Assembly (NCBI GenBank): GCA_027704905.1
Contig: CM051013.1
Location: 10,184,473 to 10,248,472 of the forward strand
DNA length: 64,000 bases
Origin: Muraenolepis orangiensis
Taxonomy: Eukaryota > Chordata > Actinopteri > Gadiformes > Muraenolepididae
Reading direction: 5' to 3'
Positions within the stretch are counted from its first letter, which is position 1, and every line of letters starts with the position of its first letter. Shown piece after piece: positions 27,778 to 40,359 of the stretch. Position numbers and translations under genes: made by a program. The notes beneath the pieces were generated by a model. The model ran no database searches. It saw nothing but the letters and a program-made list of their open reading frames with translations, and was not told the origin of the DNA.

Positions 27778-29189
27778 AAAAAAGAGAGTCTGCATTTGAA
27801 TCTGTGAGAAAGGAGAGTGAGAGGAGAGTCAGAATAACAGCATGTACATGATGATGATTTATGAACACCCCCCCCCCCCCCCCCCACCACCACACACACA
27901 CACACACACACACTTTCTCTTACCACATCTCTCCCATGTTTAGATGATAACAAGATTCCTTTTGGTGAGATGTTCTCCATGAGGGCCATTAGGTCTCGAG
28001 GGGAGGCTCTCTAGGAGCTGTTCTCTAGGAATGGTCTTGTCTTTCTCCAGTTCACTGGTTCATCTTGCAGGGTCACACAGGTGACCGGGACCAGCATTCC
28101 CCAGCACATTCTGGGTCACGGGTCACGTCATCATGTGACCGTATGGTTACTAGCGGTGAGGGAGACAGAGACAACAAGAGAGTGATGTGATGATCAGGGG
28201 TAGTTAAGGTTCAACCAAAACATTGTTGGTGTTTGTGGCAGAGTCCACTGCCACATACCACTTCTTTGGAGTCAGGATGATTCATTTGGGGCAGGTGAGG
28301 CTGCTTAAACAAGCCATCAACCACGCACACTCCACATATCCCCACCCCGCAAATGGTCCTGTCCATTGTCTGTTCAGCCAATTGGAAGCCTCCGTTACTG
28401 TAGACTCCCGGGTTTAGTGTCACCTGTTCAGCCAATGGGAAGTCTGCGTTGCTGTAGGTGAGGGATCAGGTGGTGGGAGGGCAGTAGTGGTGGTGTGACA
28501 GTGGTCTCTGTGACAACATATTAAATGATCTTAAGGATTTAAACGTTGTTTTAAATGTCGCTCTGTGTTCTTAATTGACACTCTAAAGAATTAGCAGTTG
28601 CCAACACCTCTCGTTTTCATCACTCTTAAGTCACTTCTCTTTCACTTGAGAGATAGATACTGTATTGAACATTGTTCTTGACTTTTATAAAATTAAAAGT
28701 TCAATTGAATATGAATGTATGTATTAAATCAAAGATGGTTAGGGTTATGTAAGGGTTTGGTTTGGTTACAACCGGGTTCTGGATCTGAGGGAAAGCAATG
28801 CATCATGGGAACAACCACCAGAAGACGGCCTCTAATTGAGGAGGGACCTGTAGGCCTCCCTAGGTTGAATATGTCCTTATTCCTACCTGAGTCACCAATG
28901 ACAACATTTAATGTACATTCAGATAACTTTGGATAAAAGCCGTTTGCTCATTGACTGAATATTTATACCACTGTTCCACCTACCATACCTGGTAGGTGTT
29001 CTCCTCCTAAACTAAATTGGATATGTGATGAAAGCTGCGAAGAAGACAGAACGAACCAGAGGAGGTCGTTCTACCACTGACTTCTAGTGACCCCTAGTGG
29101 TCAAGGTGGTTATTATTACAAGAGGCTCTTACAGTAGACCATCAACTATTTACTAGTGTAGCCTACCATTACTGCCACACGCACGCACG
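27778..29189. other. Non-coding flank upstream of gene copy A
   Basis: Contains a poly-C/(CA)n tract at 27,867-27,914 and otherwise unremarkable sequence. No exon was recognised. Confidence 0.5.

Positions 29190-29269
<80 letters not shown>
29190..29269. repeat. (CA)n microsatellite, ~38 units
   Basis: An uninterrupted CA run preceded by CACGCACG variants. It lies about 190 bp left of the duplication boundary at 29,457. Confidence 0.96.
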
Positions 29270-29273
<4 letters not shown>

Positions 29274-29861
29274 ACTATCGCTACAACTGATCATGAATCA
29301 CGAATTACATAGGCTATTTATGAGCTATTTATGTGTGAATTACGCCGTGAGTTTAAAATCCATTTAGACATTGAAAGCCGCTCCTCCAACTGCTCAATAC
29401 ATTTAATAATTATATTTAGCAAACTCAGAAATGATCCAAATACCGTTCTCAATTCACTTCTTAAGTCAATGGAAAATGAACTTAATGCAAACGAAAGATT
29501 ATATTAAACTGCCCAACTTTTAGTTACAGCACGTCCATCACCTGCACACCAAGTCTCTTTGTACAATAACAAACAGACCAAAAGTTATAATAAACAAATA
29601 GTAAACTTAATTTGAATATAAAAGGATGTTCATAAGACTTGGGGATTGTTCGTTTTTTTAAACATGTTAGACGTGTGTGCGGAGCCCCTACAGACCCAAC
29701 AGGTAATAGTTGTGCGCACAAGATACAAAAATAATACTTTTTGGGACTTTAGGGAGCTGACTTCAGATTTCGCATAGTCTTAAAGTGTGCTGTGACTGAA
29801 GTCACACTGGAGAAGTCAAACACCACAATGAAAAAGCCAGGTGGGCGTTCCTTCAAGGCTG

Positions 29862-29900
29862 TGACGTCACGCGGAAACCGATTAATATTAATTTATATAA
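29862..29900 (+). promoter_or_regulatory. Core promoter of carboxylesterase copy A
   Basis: A perfect CRE, TGACGTCA (29,862-29,869), lies 25 bp upstream of a TATATAA box (29,894-29,900). Between them is GATTAATATTAAT, a near-palindrome resembling an HNF1 site. The expected start of transcription is near 29,925, giving a 5' UTR of about 80 nt. The same arrangement is conserved in copy B. CREB and HNF1 control are inferred from motifs only. Confidence 0.6.
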
Positions 29901-30006
29901 TTTGATCACGGAAACAACATTGACTTTTGGACCAACTCGCACCGATTTGGAAAGGGATTGTTTGTGTGTGCGAAGAAGAGAGTGAATGGAAGCGGCAGCT
30001 TGCACC

Positions 30007-33000
30007 ATGGGGGTCCCTGCATACGCACTAACAATCGCGCTGTCGTTCATGTTATGTCTTCCTGCTTGTGCAGAAATTGAAGGTAAGTGAGGAACATTCC
30101 AAGTGCATGTAAGAGCCTATAGCGTCTGGGCATCCGTGAAAATCATGTGTTCTACTTGATAGTATTTAATGTTTTAGATACATGAATAATCATCATAATT
30201 CAAATAAGAATATTTCGCCCACACCCTGATGACCCTTACCCTAGATAGGCTTCTATTGATTATGTAATGCCTAAAGAAGAAATAAGGAAACATGTTTAAC
30301 CAGTTTTGCAACCAGAATGCAATGTGATTATTTTACAAAACGGGGTTTTAGCAACATTGTTATGTTATGCATGCCTCATTTAGGGTTTGAGCTGGCGATT
30401 ACAACATTGCAATAAGATTCTTTATTATTTTATTATTTATTTATCTTTATATGCCCTCAAAGATCAGTTTATACGTCGGCCTTCGTAGGCTATTTAAACT
30501 GTCTAAAGGTCAGACTCTAGGCTGCAGTCCTAGGAGCGCTAAATTAGTTATTCATACCTAATTCATAACTGACTTTAGTTTCCGTATGTCCGTTTTATTA
30601 AACTAATTAAACTACTCAAACGAAATCAAGGAGTAGCGACGTATATTGTAATACAATGATTCCTTATGATACATAAGCCACATTAAGACATTTCGTTTGT
30701 TGGGAATATTTATTTTTATTTATTTATTATATATATATATATTTATTTATTTATTAGTGTGGATTAGTGTGGAAAGTCTAAATGGTAATAAGAATTCATA
30801 CCACCAGCCTTGAAACCAATTCCTATCAATAATTTCGGGAGATACAAATTGTCTCTCTTTTCCAGATGAGATATACCTGTTCAAGTTGACCCACACACCT
30901 GACCTGCCCTTTCACTAATACCCCCAAACAATAACCCCATGCAACTTTCAGCCATTACTCATTCTGGACTGCCTGAGAATGTAAACACAGAAGACAGGTG
31001 TGTCGCATAAGCAGGGCTCTACTATAGAAAACCCCATCGGCCTATCAGAGGTTATCTACAAGTTAGAACAAAGGGTGAAGTCCAATGAAACACTTTACAA
31101 TCTACAATAATATTCATATCAAAAAAGTCTGGGTGTTGGACATGGCCACAGTATCAGACTCGGCATGTTGCTCGTCAACAGTGGTTCCGATGCAAATGCT
31201 AGCTAACGAACACATTTCAACCGGAAAGAGAGGAAGGGTATGCTGCTAGGTCATGTCTTGGTGGAAGGCATACATGTATTCAAAGGCTGAGTAACTCGTA
31301 ATAAAGAGTAAAGACAAGTACAGTCTTGTTTACAGACATGTTTTTTTTCTCCAAGGACCTTTAGTGCACACAAAGCTGGGGGCCCTTAGGGGTCAGTATG
31401 TGAAGGTCAAGGGGCAGGAGGCAGACGTCCAGGCCTACTTGGGTGTCCCCTTCGCCAAGCCCCCCGTGGGCCAGCTGAGGCTGGCCCCACCCCTGCCTGC
31501 GGAGGGATGGGAGGCCACCAGGGATGCCACCAAGCAACCGTCGATGTAAGGAGTCCTGTTTGTGTCGTTTCACTGTGCTCCGTCACGTTTCAAATCACTA
31601 CTAGATACAAGATACAAGATCTTTATTGGCCATTTGTAATGGCTAATAAATATGTATTGGCCATTGGAATGCTTACTCCCCATTCCCTCCCACAGTATAA
31701 ATCTCCAAAATAATACCATAAAAATAATATATACAATAAAAATGAACAAAAAAAGAACAGTATGAATGAATAAAAAGACTGCATTCATATAGCGCTTTTC
31801 TAACCAGTGCAGCCACTCAAAGTCATGCCTCACATTCACCCATTCATACACACATTCAACCACCGACGGCGGAGTCAGCCAGCACGTCAGGAGCAGGGTG
31901 TCTTGCTCAAGGACATCTCTACAGTTTTTGCTAGGAGGAGGCGGGGATCGAACCAGCAACCATCTGGTTGTGAGGCGACCGCTCTACCTGAGCTATACCG
32001 CCACCATGCAACTACCAACAATCTCAATCTCTCCATTTGTTCTTCTTCTTCTAACAGATGCATTCAAAGCACTGCATATTTTGTGGCTCTCTCGGAGAAG
32101 TTGGGCTTGAACACAGAGGTGCCCAACATATCTGAAGACTGCCTTTACCTCAACGTTTACACTCCTGCTAATGCTGCCCCAGGCACTAATCTGCCGGTAA
32201 GAGTTATGTGCAGAGAATTGAGAACTTGATTGTGCCAAGATAATTGTTTACAATGTAAAACTTTTGAATTTATTTGCATGCTTGCTGTAAACTGTAGCTT
32301 GTAATACCAACCCTACTCAAATATGCCCTCACACATAATCTGTTCATATACTATTCAATAATGGAGCCTATACCTTAACTGTCTGTCTGTTTGCCTTTCT
32401 TTCATTTTTTTTTCATTAACATTAACATTGCTAGGCTACACCTCATAGTGTGTATACAGATACTGCATTTTTGTGTTTGTGCTACTAGGTGATGGTTTGG
32501 ATACACGGAGGCGGGTTTTCAAGTGGCTACGCAGCCACATACGATGGCTCAGGGTTGGCTGCCTACCAGAATGTTGTCGTGGTGGTCATCCAATACCGCC
32601 TGGGCCTGCTGGGCTTTCTCAGGTAAAACGTTTGGGGTTGGGAGCGTAACTGAATTAACTGTATATGAACTGTATATGAACTATATATGAACTGTATATT
32701 TCCACATTTCTAGACTCTTGATTGAGCTGTTGCCTGTTTGCATTGATGGATAAACAGGAAGATAAGTGTATGCTGACACAATGAGTCTATGTTTCTATAT
32801 GTATCTCTAGCAGCGGGGATGACACCTTGCCAGGGAACCTGGGGCTGCTGGACCAGCTGGAAGCACTGCGATGGGTACAGCAGAACATCCGCGACTTCGG
32901 AGGAGACCCGCACCTGGTCACCATATTCGGAGAGTCCGCCGGGGGCATAAGTGTCTCACTGCTGGTCGGTACTCATTTTACACGATTGAAATTCACATAT

Positions 33001-36000
33001 TGGATATGTCCATAATTTGATGGACAGTGAATGGTGGCAGCTGACACACTTATCCAACAGAACGTTGGCTAACGCCCAATCAATACCTTGGCCAACAAGA
33101 AAGTTGATCTGAACAACCACCAACGACACGGCCCACTGGCAACACCATGTTGGTGTTGGTTGGTGTTGATTGGGCCGGTCTCCGACTTGACTGGTGCATG
33201 TTGTTTCTGCATGGCCACCGGCAGGCGATCTCTCCTCTGGCCACGGGTCTGTTCCAACATGCCATCGCAGAGAGCGGCACAGCTGCAATGGAGTTGCTGA
33301 TAATTGGCCAACCTGAAGTTATGCTCCAGGTAACGTGTATGCATATAGGTGAACTGTATGCATCTTAAAGGTGCAGTATGTAAGTCTGTGCAGCTCATTT
33401 GAAAACGTTATGGCAAACTTACATACACCAAGTTGTGTGTGTGTGTGTGTGACTGTCTGTCAGTCTGTCTGTCTGTCCGTCTGTGTCACATGTTGTATGT
33501 TCATGATAACACTACCTATTCTGTTTGACTTGTAAAAACCTTTATGAATAGATGGCAGCCAATGCGTTAGGCTGTAACCCAAGCTCTGAGATGATCATCA
33601 GATGTCTGAGAAATATGGACACTGATGCATTCGAGTCTCTTTCACAGGTGAGTTCAGAACATGAGACATTTTATATCCAAGTTTCTACGCTTACTTTTGG
33701 TTACAGTTTCCACACTACATTCTACATGGTATATTCTTGAGATAACATCACTTATTTTTTTTTTTCCAGGACCCAACACTGATGTTTGCAGTGACTGTTG
33801 ACGGACACTTCCTGACAGACCAAGTGAAAAACGTTTTCCAAAACCGTGAGTTTCCCAAGATCCCCTTCATGACCGGGGTGAACAACGACGAAGGGGGCTG
33901 GCTACTACCAACGGTAAGTACAGGATATTTGTGTATATTATTGTATATTATTATATATTATTATTCTATATTGTGTATTTTGTAGTGTAGTATAATTTCT
34001 ACTCGGGTGGAATAAGAATCTTTCTCAGAGGTCCGGATACTAAGTTCAATGTCTTTATTGAACAAAGCATCAAATTCATCAACTGCAGCATGATGGAGCC
34101 TGCCGTGCCAACTCGCAGACTGGCAGACGCGCTCCTTTACCAAACATTATAAAGGAAGTAGTATCACAAACATCTACTACTCCTATTGGTCACGATATAA
34201 CAAACATCTACTACTCTTATTGGTCACGAGGTACAACCAGCATCCACTACTCCACCACGTTGGTTGCGGTGCCTTTGTTGTCACGTCACGAATTTGCGGA
34301 CAGAAACTCCAGGGGGTGCCGTTCCTAGTGTCGCCTGTTGGCGGCTCCAACACGCATGGCTCTTACAATGCATACAGTATCACAGACAGTGTTTTAGTTG
34401 TACACTTATATACTATAAAAATACACTACTAGTAGTAAAATGGATGACTTAGAATGATTAGAAGTCAAGGTGTTTTATGTATCAAAAGCATAGTATACTG
34501 ACTGAGGAATTCTCCTGGTAAATGATTAGTTAGACTCAGTTAACAGACAACCGTTAACCGTTAACTTAAAAAAAAAGTGCCTATAAATCTGTAAAAACGT
34601 TGCCCAATCTAAGAGGCCAAACAAGGTGAGAAAAAAACCCCACTGTGTGTATTATAAGAGTTATTTGAAAGGCTTCATGTAATGTTGTTATAACAAAATC
34701 CTTTTTTTAAATTAGTTGCTGAAATGTGAGATATTTAAAATGTTAGGTAGGATGAGCGATCGTTCGCCCTCCGTGTGAATGTGGTAACTCAAACAAAACC
34801 CAATTTGATTCAGATATTTGGGATACCCATTGATGGCCCGAGAAGGAAGAACCTTATCGTTTTTCCGAATTTCACATTTTCAGATGTATCTCTGGATCCA
34901 TTGGTCCGATTGTCCTCAAGTGGAGCTTAAATTAAAGCGTCTCTGGTTCCAAACTTATCAGATTCCAAAAAATTTCACTATTGGCTTTTTCTCCAAATGT
35001 TGCCACATGGTGGAGCTTTGTAACAATCAATTGGGTGTTAATGAACATTAGCAGAAACCTGTGTGACCAAGGGTTATACATGTGTAAGGTAATCTTTATA
35101 AAATGGGTGTAATGGAGGATTGGGGGCCGTCACCCCTATCCCTACGAGATACACCCCTAGTCATCGCTCTATCCCTATCCCTACGAGATACACCCCTAGT
35201 CATCGCTCTATCCCTATCCCTACGAGATACACCCCTAGTCATCGCTCTATCCCTATCCCTACGAGATACACCCCTACTCATCGCTCTATCCCTATCCCTA
35301 CGAGATACACCCCTAGTCATCGCTCTATCCCTATCCCTACGAGATACACCTAGTCATCGCTCTATCCCTATCCCTACGAGATACACCCCTAGTCATCGCT
35401 CTATCCCTATCCCTACGAGATACACCCCTAGTCATCGCTCTATCCCTATGAGATACACCCCTAGTCATCGCTCCTGATGGCGTAAGCCTAGTTTTGATGG
35501 GTTAACTGTTCCTTCACCTTACTGTTCTTGCCGACCCTGTGCATGTGCACAACAAATTCCCCCTGAGGGCAAATAAAGTCCAGTTCTATGAAACATTGAA
35601 CTGGTAGAATAGAATAGGTCATTCTGGACAATTGCATGTGTCGACTACATAATGAATATAAATGAATGTATAAACGTCAACTGAGATAATAACAACCTAT
35701 TTATCGTTTTTGTCTTTGGTTTAGTTATTTTTCCCCCAAAACTGGACCGAGGGACTGGACAGAGAGCCCACCATTGCCATGCTGGGCATATTTTGGCCGG
35801 AGGTGAGAGAGAGAGAAAGCGATAAAAGCAGCAACACTCATTCTGCCACTTTTGTAGTTTATGCTAATAAGACTTAAGTTTGAGTATTACCTCTGGTCCT
35901 GACGCATAGCCCACCTCCTCCAAAACGTTGTACGTAAGCTACGGTAGTGGTGGGTACCCACGGCGGGTATTTGACGTAGTGAAGTATAAATACAATTTTT

Positions 36001-38587
36001 AATCAACAATTATTATGGTTTTTTGCACAATTCAACATATGTTAATACCATCCATCAGTCACTTTATTGTTCTATTTAGTGTTCTTTTTATCATGTACAG
36101 TATTGTTATAGTATAGTTTTATATAGTATAAGTATAGTACATCAGTGGTAGGGAAGGTGCCTCACTATCAATTTTGACAGTGTATAAGTGGGTAACAGAA
36201 TTCAAATTGATTGTGATCTGAGGGGGGAGAAGCGTTGTTTAGATGAAAACTAGATATTTAGTGATTACTCCATTAATGATGCAAATCTGAAAAAATCTGA
36301 ATAGAAGTCTACTTCTACCAAACAAACCGAACGGAATTGAAAAAGAGTGAGATTTAACGGGGGAAGCGTTATTTGTGTAAAGTATATTTACCTGAATTTA
36401 ATTAAAATAAGACAAACTACCACGTAAATCAGGTACATGTCTAATCTCGAGCCAAAGAAACACTACCTTCTCACGGTCAGCCATGCTTTTTGTTTACGTT
36501 TGGCGTCTGGAACGCGGAATTAATGAATGACACAAGATAGATCCTTATATGATGAACGATCCCCCCAAAACCCTGATTGAGTATTTACCAGCGCAGTGAG
36601 CTCTGCCGATTGGTTCACAGAGCCTCTGGCTAGACCCGCGCTCAGGGACTCATACACATGTTAAAAACCAGGACTCACCGGCCGCTCGTGTTTGGCAGTT
36701 TTATATATTTTATATAAGGGGACATGATTGTTGTGCCTTCGAAGTGTTCAAATAGTTATATCTGTATTTTCACAGATTAATCTGTTAAATGTATGTGTAT
36801 TAATTTTTCTCTTGCAAGTTTATTTTTCTCAGAAAGGATGGTCCTCCCTTTCCTCAATGGCTGAGCCTCCGCTGTAGTACATAGTATAGTATATAGTGTT
36901 AAATTGTAGGAATTTCATACCGTGGGAGGGAATGGGGAGTGAGCATTCCATTGTACGTGTTGCATATGGCAAATAAAAGTGCAAATTTGTGATTGGACCA
37001 ACAAAAAAAAGTGTTCCCTTGTATGTTCCCCATTCCAGGCCAAAGATAAACCAGTTCAAGAGATGTTGGTGGAGAAATATTTGGGAACCTCTGAGGATCG
37101 TAAGGAAATCCGACGGGGCGTCACTAACCTAATAGGAGACGCGCTATTCACCATCCCAACAATTGTCACAGCGAACGCACACAGAGGTACCGGGGAATTA
37201 ATAAATGGAGCACATAGTCAATAACGTCTACATCAATGTAGACGTCTGTTTCCATATCTTTTTCTTTCATTTGCATTTCCATTGCTACTTGTATTTCGAT
37301 ATATTTTCAGTTTTGGTTTTCTGTATTTTCTTCTCTTCTAATCCCTACTGTCTGTACAAATCGTATATATTTTATATTTGTATTATTTGCTGAAATGTAT
37401 GCCTGTGTTTGTTATTTAAAATATATTGTATGTTCTTCTTACGTTGCTTTACTTTGTGACGCTTTGCATTATAAAAAATGCACTATAAAGATTAGATTTG
37501 ATGGATGCTGTTGACGTCCCGCCATATGTGTTTGTGCTGTGACAGATGCTGGTGCCCCGGTCTACCTGTACCAGTACCACCACAGCCCACAGTTCCTTCG
37601 GGAGAGACGACCCAGCTTTGTCGGAGCCGACCACGGGGATGAAATATTTACCGTGTTTGCATTCTGCCTCACTCCCACCAATCTCCAGATACAGAGTAGG
37701 CAGCATTTTTTACATTATAAATAAATTAAAAAGGTATTTGACTCCTTTGGCAGCATAAATGGGGCTTATTTATCTGGCCATATTTGTTTTAAACGCTAGC
37801 TGGGTGGGGGAAGGGGAAATATGGCCCATAATTCATCCTATGCTTCTTACCAAAATACAATTGTAGGTAAATGCAGTGAAGACGACTTGAAGATGTCCAA
37901 ACTCATGATGACCTACTGGGGAAACTTCGCCCGCACAGGGTAGGGCAAAAAAAGCTCTTAACTTCACCAAAACTACCAGTATTTTGTAATACAGTCAATC
38001 GTATTATTTATTCAATTCATATATTGTTTATTACATTTTGTAAAAAATAAATAAAAAGTAGTGCTATTTTGTACCATATGAGGTGAAGATGATTATTATA
38101 TTTTCCCAATACACGATAGCTGCCCAGATGTTAGTTTCCTTCACAATCTAAAGTAGCTATCCTAAACTAACAGTAAACATGTTGTAGTGGTTGGAAAAGT
38201 GTCTTTAAGATACTACTTGATTTAGCCCAAAGGGCAAATGTTGAGGTCACAGGAAGTATAGGACAGTAACAGAACACAAAAATACAATTAAAGTAAAGTC
38301 CAACCTCAGAAAAACATAGCAATGGAACGAGGCAAACAATAAAATGACCAGAGACCTACTTAGAAGACGGCTAAAGTGTTTGACCCTGTATGACTTGCAG
38401 GAGTCCCAACGGACCAGGCCTGGTGGCATGGCCCCAGTACGGACCAGAAGAGAACTATCTGTCCATTGGCATGGAGCAGGAGGTCCTGCAGCACCTGGCC
38501 AAGGATCGCTTCACCTTCATGACCCAAACCCTCTATGAGAAGATAGACGCCGCCCGGAAGGAAAAAACAGAACACCCAGAGCTGTAA
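30007..38587 (+). CDS. Carboxylesterase copy A (CES2/cocaine-esterase-like), 13 exons
   Basis: A serine hydrolase of the type B carboxylesterase family that would cleave ester, thioester or amide bonds in the ER lumen. Exons: 30007-30082, 31356-31545, 32058-32196, 32489-32622, 32811-32964, 33225-33329, 33552-33647, 33770-33913, 35725-35802, 37039-37186, 37546-37695, 37867-37939, 38401-38587. All introns are GT-AG and phases join to 557 codons, the usual family length. Visible features are a signal peptide (1 to about 22), the EDCLYLNV signature (115-122), the oxyanion-hole HGGG (141-144), the nucleophile Ser222 in GESAGG, the acid Glu339 in NNDEGGW and His451 in ADHGDE. An N-glycosylation site lies at Asn352, and the C-terminal HPEL resembles ER-retention signals. 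Cys90 and Cys117 match the first disulfide. Start 30007 has a strong context (ACCATGG); an in-frame ATG at 29986 would add seven residues. Exact CES subfamily and substrate are not determinable here. Confidence 0.93.
31603..31760 (-). mobile_element. LINE 3' end in intron 2 of copy A
   Basis: On the minus strand the segment ends in AATAAAGATCTTGTATCTTG followed by a repeated GTATCTT tail, typical of fish LINE 3' ends. Part of it is also present in copy B (51,284-51,356), so it predates the duplication. Confidence 0.55.
31776..32005 (-). mobile_element. tRNA-derived SINE in intron 2 of copy A
   Basis: The same family as 17,991-18,229, in minus orientation. Read on the minus strand from about 32,005: A-box TAGCTCAGGTAGAGCGG, then B-box GGTTCGATCC, then GTCCTTGAGCAAGACACCCT, ending in AAAAGCGCTATATGAATGC. 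It keeps the A-to-B spacing that the copy at 18 kb has lost. The orthologous insertion is at 51,440-51,651 in copy B with a small internal deletion, so it was present before the duplication. Confidence 0.85.
33986..34431 (-). mobile_element. Solo LTR in intron 8 of copy A
   Basis: On the minus strand the segment starts near TGTATTTTTATAG and contains CTAAAACACTGTCTGTGATA. It has a TATAATG near its middle, a CAATAAAG polyadenylation signal, and ends GAAATTATACTACA. It matches the split LTR at 46,617-48,946 and the LTR at 62,105-62,462. The tetranucleotide GTAG lies on both sides (33,982-33,985; 34,432-34,435). Copy B has a single GTAG at the orthologous position (54,486-54,489) with no insert. 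It is therefore a post-duplication insertion that recombined to a solo LTR. Six bases at its right end could be LTR or target sequence. Confidence 0.88.
35134..35474. repeat. 39-bp minisatellite in intron 8 of copy A, ~9 units
   Basis: Units contain CCCTATCCCTACGAGATACA followed by CCCCTAGTCATCGCTCTAT. As 39 is divisible by three, 13-residue repeats such as TRGVSRRDRDRAM appear in frame on the minus strand, but the array is intronic. One unit has a 2-bp deletion near 35,350. A LINE-like 3' end (TTCCCCCTGAGGGCAAATAA) follows at 35,548. Confidence 0.93.
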
Positions 38588-38650
38588 CCATCACCAGGAA
38601 GTAATTACAATGCTGCACGAGGATCAATGATGTGCCTTAATGAACTGTTG

Positions 38651-38656
38651 AATAAA
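38651..38656 (+). terminator. Polyadenylation signal of copy A
   Basis: AATAAA lies 64 bp after the stop codon, giving a short 3' UTR. The same signal is kept in copy B. Confidence 0.75.
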
Positions 38657-38889
38657 TATGGGATTGTTTAACAGTATAAACATAAGCATGTATAGCACTA
38701 TACTATAGAGCAGGGCTTCTCAAACTCCGGACAGAACTAAAAAATCTATCCGGACCGGACCCCGTGTCACATAAGATGTAAATTATATTTAGTTTATAAT
38801 AGTTTGTAATTATTTAGTTTATTTTCTTGTGTCTGACGCGTTGTGAGAATGACGTGAATATATATTTGTAACATCTTCGACCAATGAGC

Positions 38890-39285
38890 AGTAGCGTGGC
38901 GTGGGGAAAATTTAGGGGAAGCCAGTTTTTTTGGGTCGGGGGGGTGGTCAATAACGTAACCAGATGAGTGATTACAGCGCCCGGTATCATTTTACACAGT
39001 TGTATCATACAGATGCAGGACTTGCACACGCCTGTTATCTAACCGACAGGTCCGCACGCACTCTCCAGCCAAAACTCTCTCGTCTTATTAATTTAAGCAT
39101 CCCCCCCCCCCCCCCCCAAATGCATAACCAGCCGCTCAATGCGCAGTGCAGATTCGGTAATGAATAAAAAAGAAGCATTCATTCACAAACTAAATCAGGA
39201 GACCTTTAAAGTTTAAAGTTAAAGTTTTACGTTCACATCAAAGTATCAGTAGGCGTGTATGAAACACATGAATTCAAAAACGAAA
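38890..39285. other. Segment unique to copy A 3' flank
   Basis: The two duplicates diverge exactly after CCAATGAGC and rejoin at AAGTTCGTGAC (39,286). Copy A has about 396 bp here, beginning AGTAGCGTGGCGTGG, reminiscent of a hAT terminus, but no matching right terminus or 8-bp target duplication was found. Copy B has a gypsy gag fragment at this place. Confidence 0.7.
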
Positions 39286-40355
39286 AAGTTCGTGACTGAC
39301 ACAAGACCGAGACGTGGTTCAATTATAATTAAAAAGTTTAACAGTTTATTTCAACATGTCAATCACATTTATTTGTTCATTCTTGGTAAAACACCTTATA
39401 TAGGAAATTACTAAAATCAATGAGGGGAAAAGGGGAGTGGGCAGATGCCAGCCAGGGGGAGGCAGTCTAACAGGGCTGTGTCCCCCTTACCCACCACCGG
39501 TACTCACTGCAATCCAACACTCACTACAAACTGTGTCCCAGTGCTCCTACCACTACAAGCCATGAAGGGAATCAGACTGTGTGCCTAGCCTCCACCACTA
39601 GCTGGCTCCAACTCCACGACAAGGGGCAAAGAAACAACAAATGAGTATGAAGCAGAATAAACAAATATCCAGTTGGTCCAAACGAGCAAAGGGTAAAATA
39701 CACTCAAATCCTAAATATAAGACCGCAAAACTAAATTGAAACACAAACCTAACTGTAGCAAAACCTAACTTAGCAAAACCTAACCGTAGCAAAACAGCAG
39801 CTGATACCACCTAGTAGGAAAAACACATTGTACATTAGATTACAATACCAAAGTACACATTTCAATCTTTTAACTTAGGTCATTATAAACTTACCACGAC
39901 TCAGTATGATTTATATTAAAGTACTAGGCAGGGCCAGGGGGGAACAACACACATCCCGCCAGGTTAACAGGAACATCAGGCATCACACTTGGTCAAAGGA
40001 ACACCAGGTGGACCAGGATACAAGCTGACAGTAGACTAATACAAATGGATGTAATTTAGTGCTAATATAAGATGCACATGAGGAATATTAAGTTGCTGAT
40101 CAAACATGACATCCAGTATCTGACAATTGACCTACCCTTAAGGTGGCAACAGGAAGGTAGCAAACGAACCAAAGGATGCCACAGGTGCCTTAACTACAGA
40201 GTTAATTAGGGGTTGGCTCTGGGGGAGGAGTTGACCTACTTCAGGTGGTGAGTTTAGGGCCTAGAGATGAGTGTGGGACAGTTACCTGAACCAAGTGTTC
40301 CTGCAACACAACAAACTCACAAAGAGTGCGAGAAAAACTGCTATGTCACAGTCCA
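39286..40355. other. Non-coding block shared by both duplicates
   Basis: About 1.07 kb without coding signal, matching 60,589-61,650 with scattered substitutions. It may be part of a larger unnamed element because its left end continues the gag-like frame in copy B. Confidence 0.6.
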
Positions 40356-40359
40356 GACT

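Noticed and set aside
31361..31573. Minus-strand frame opposite exon 2
   Set aside because: It is a shadow of the esterase coding exon.
33069..33398. Minus-strand 109-codon frame repeated in both gene copies
   Set aside because: It is antisense to exon 6 and its flanking intron. It is conserved only because the block is duplicated.
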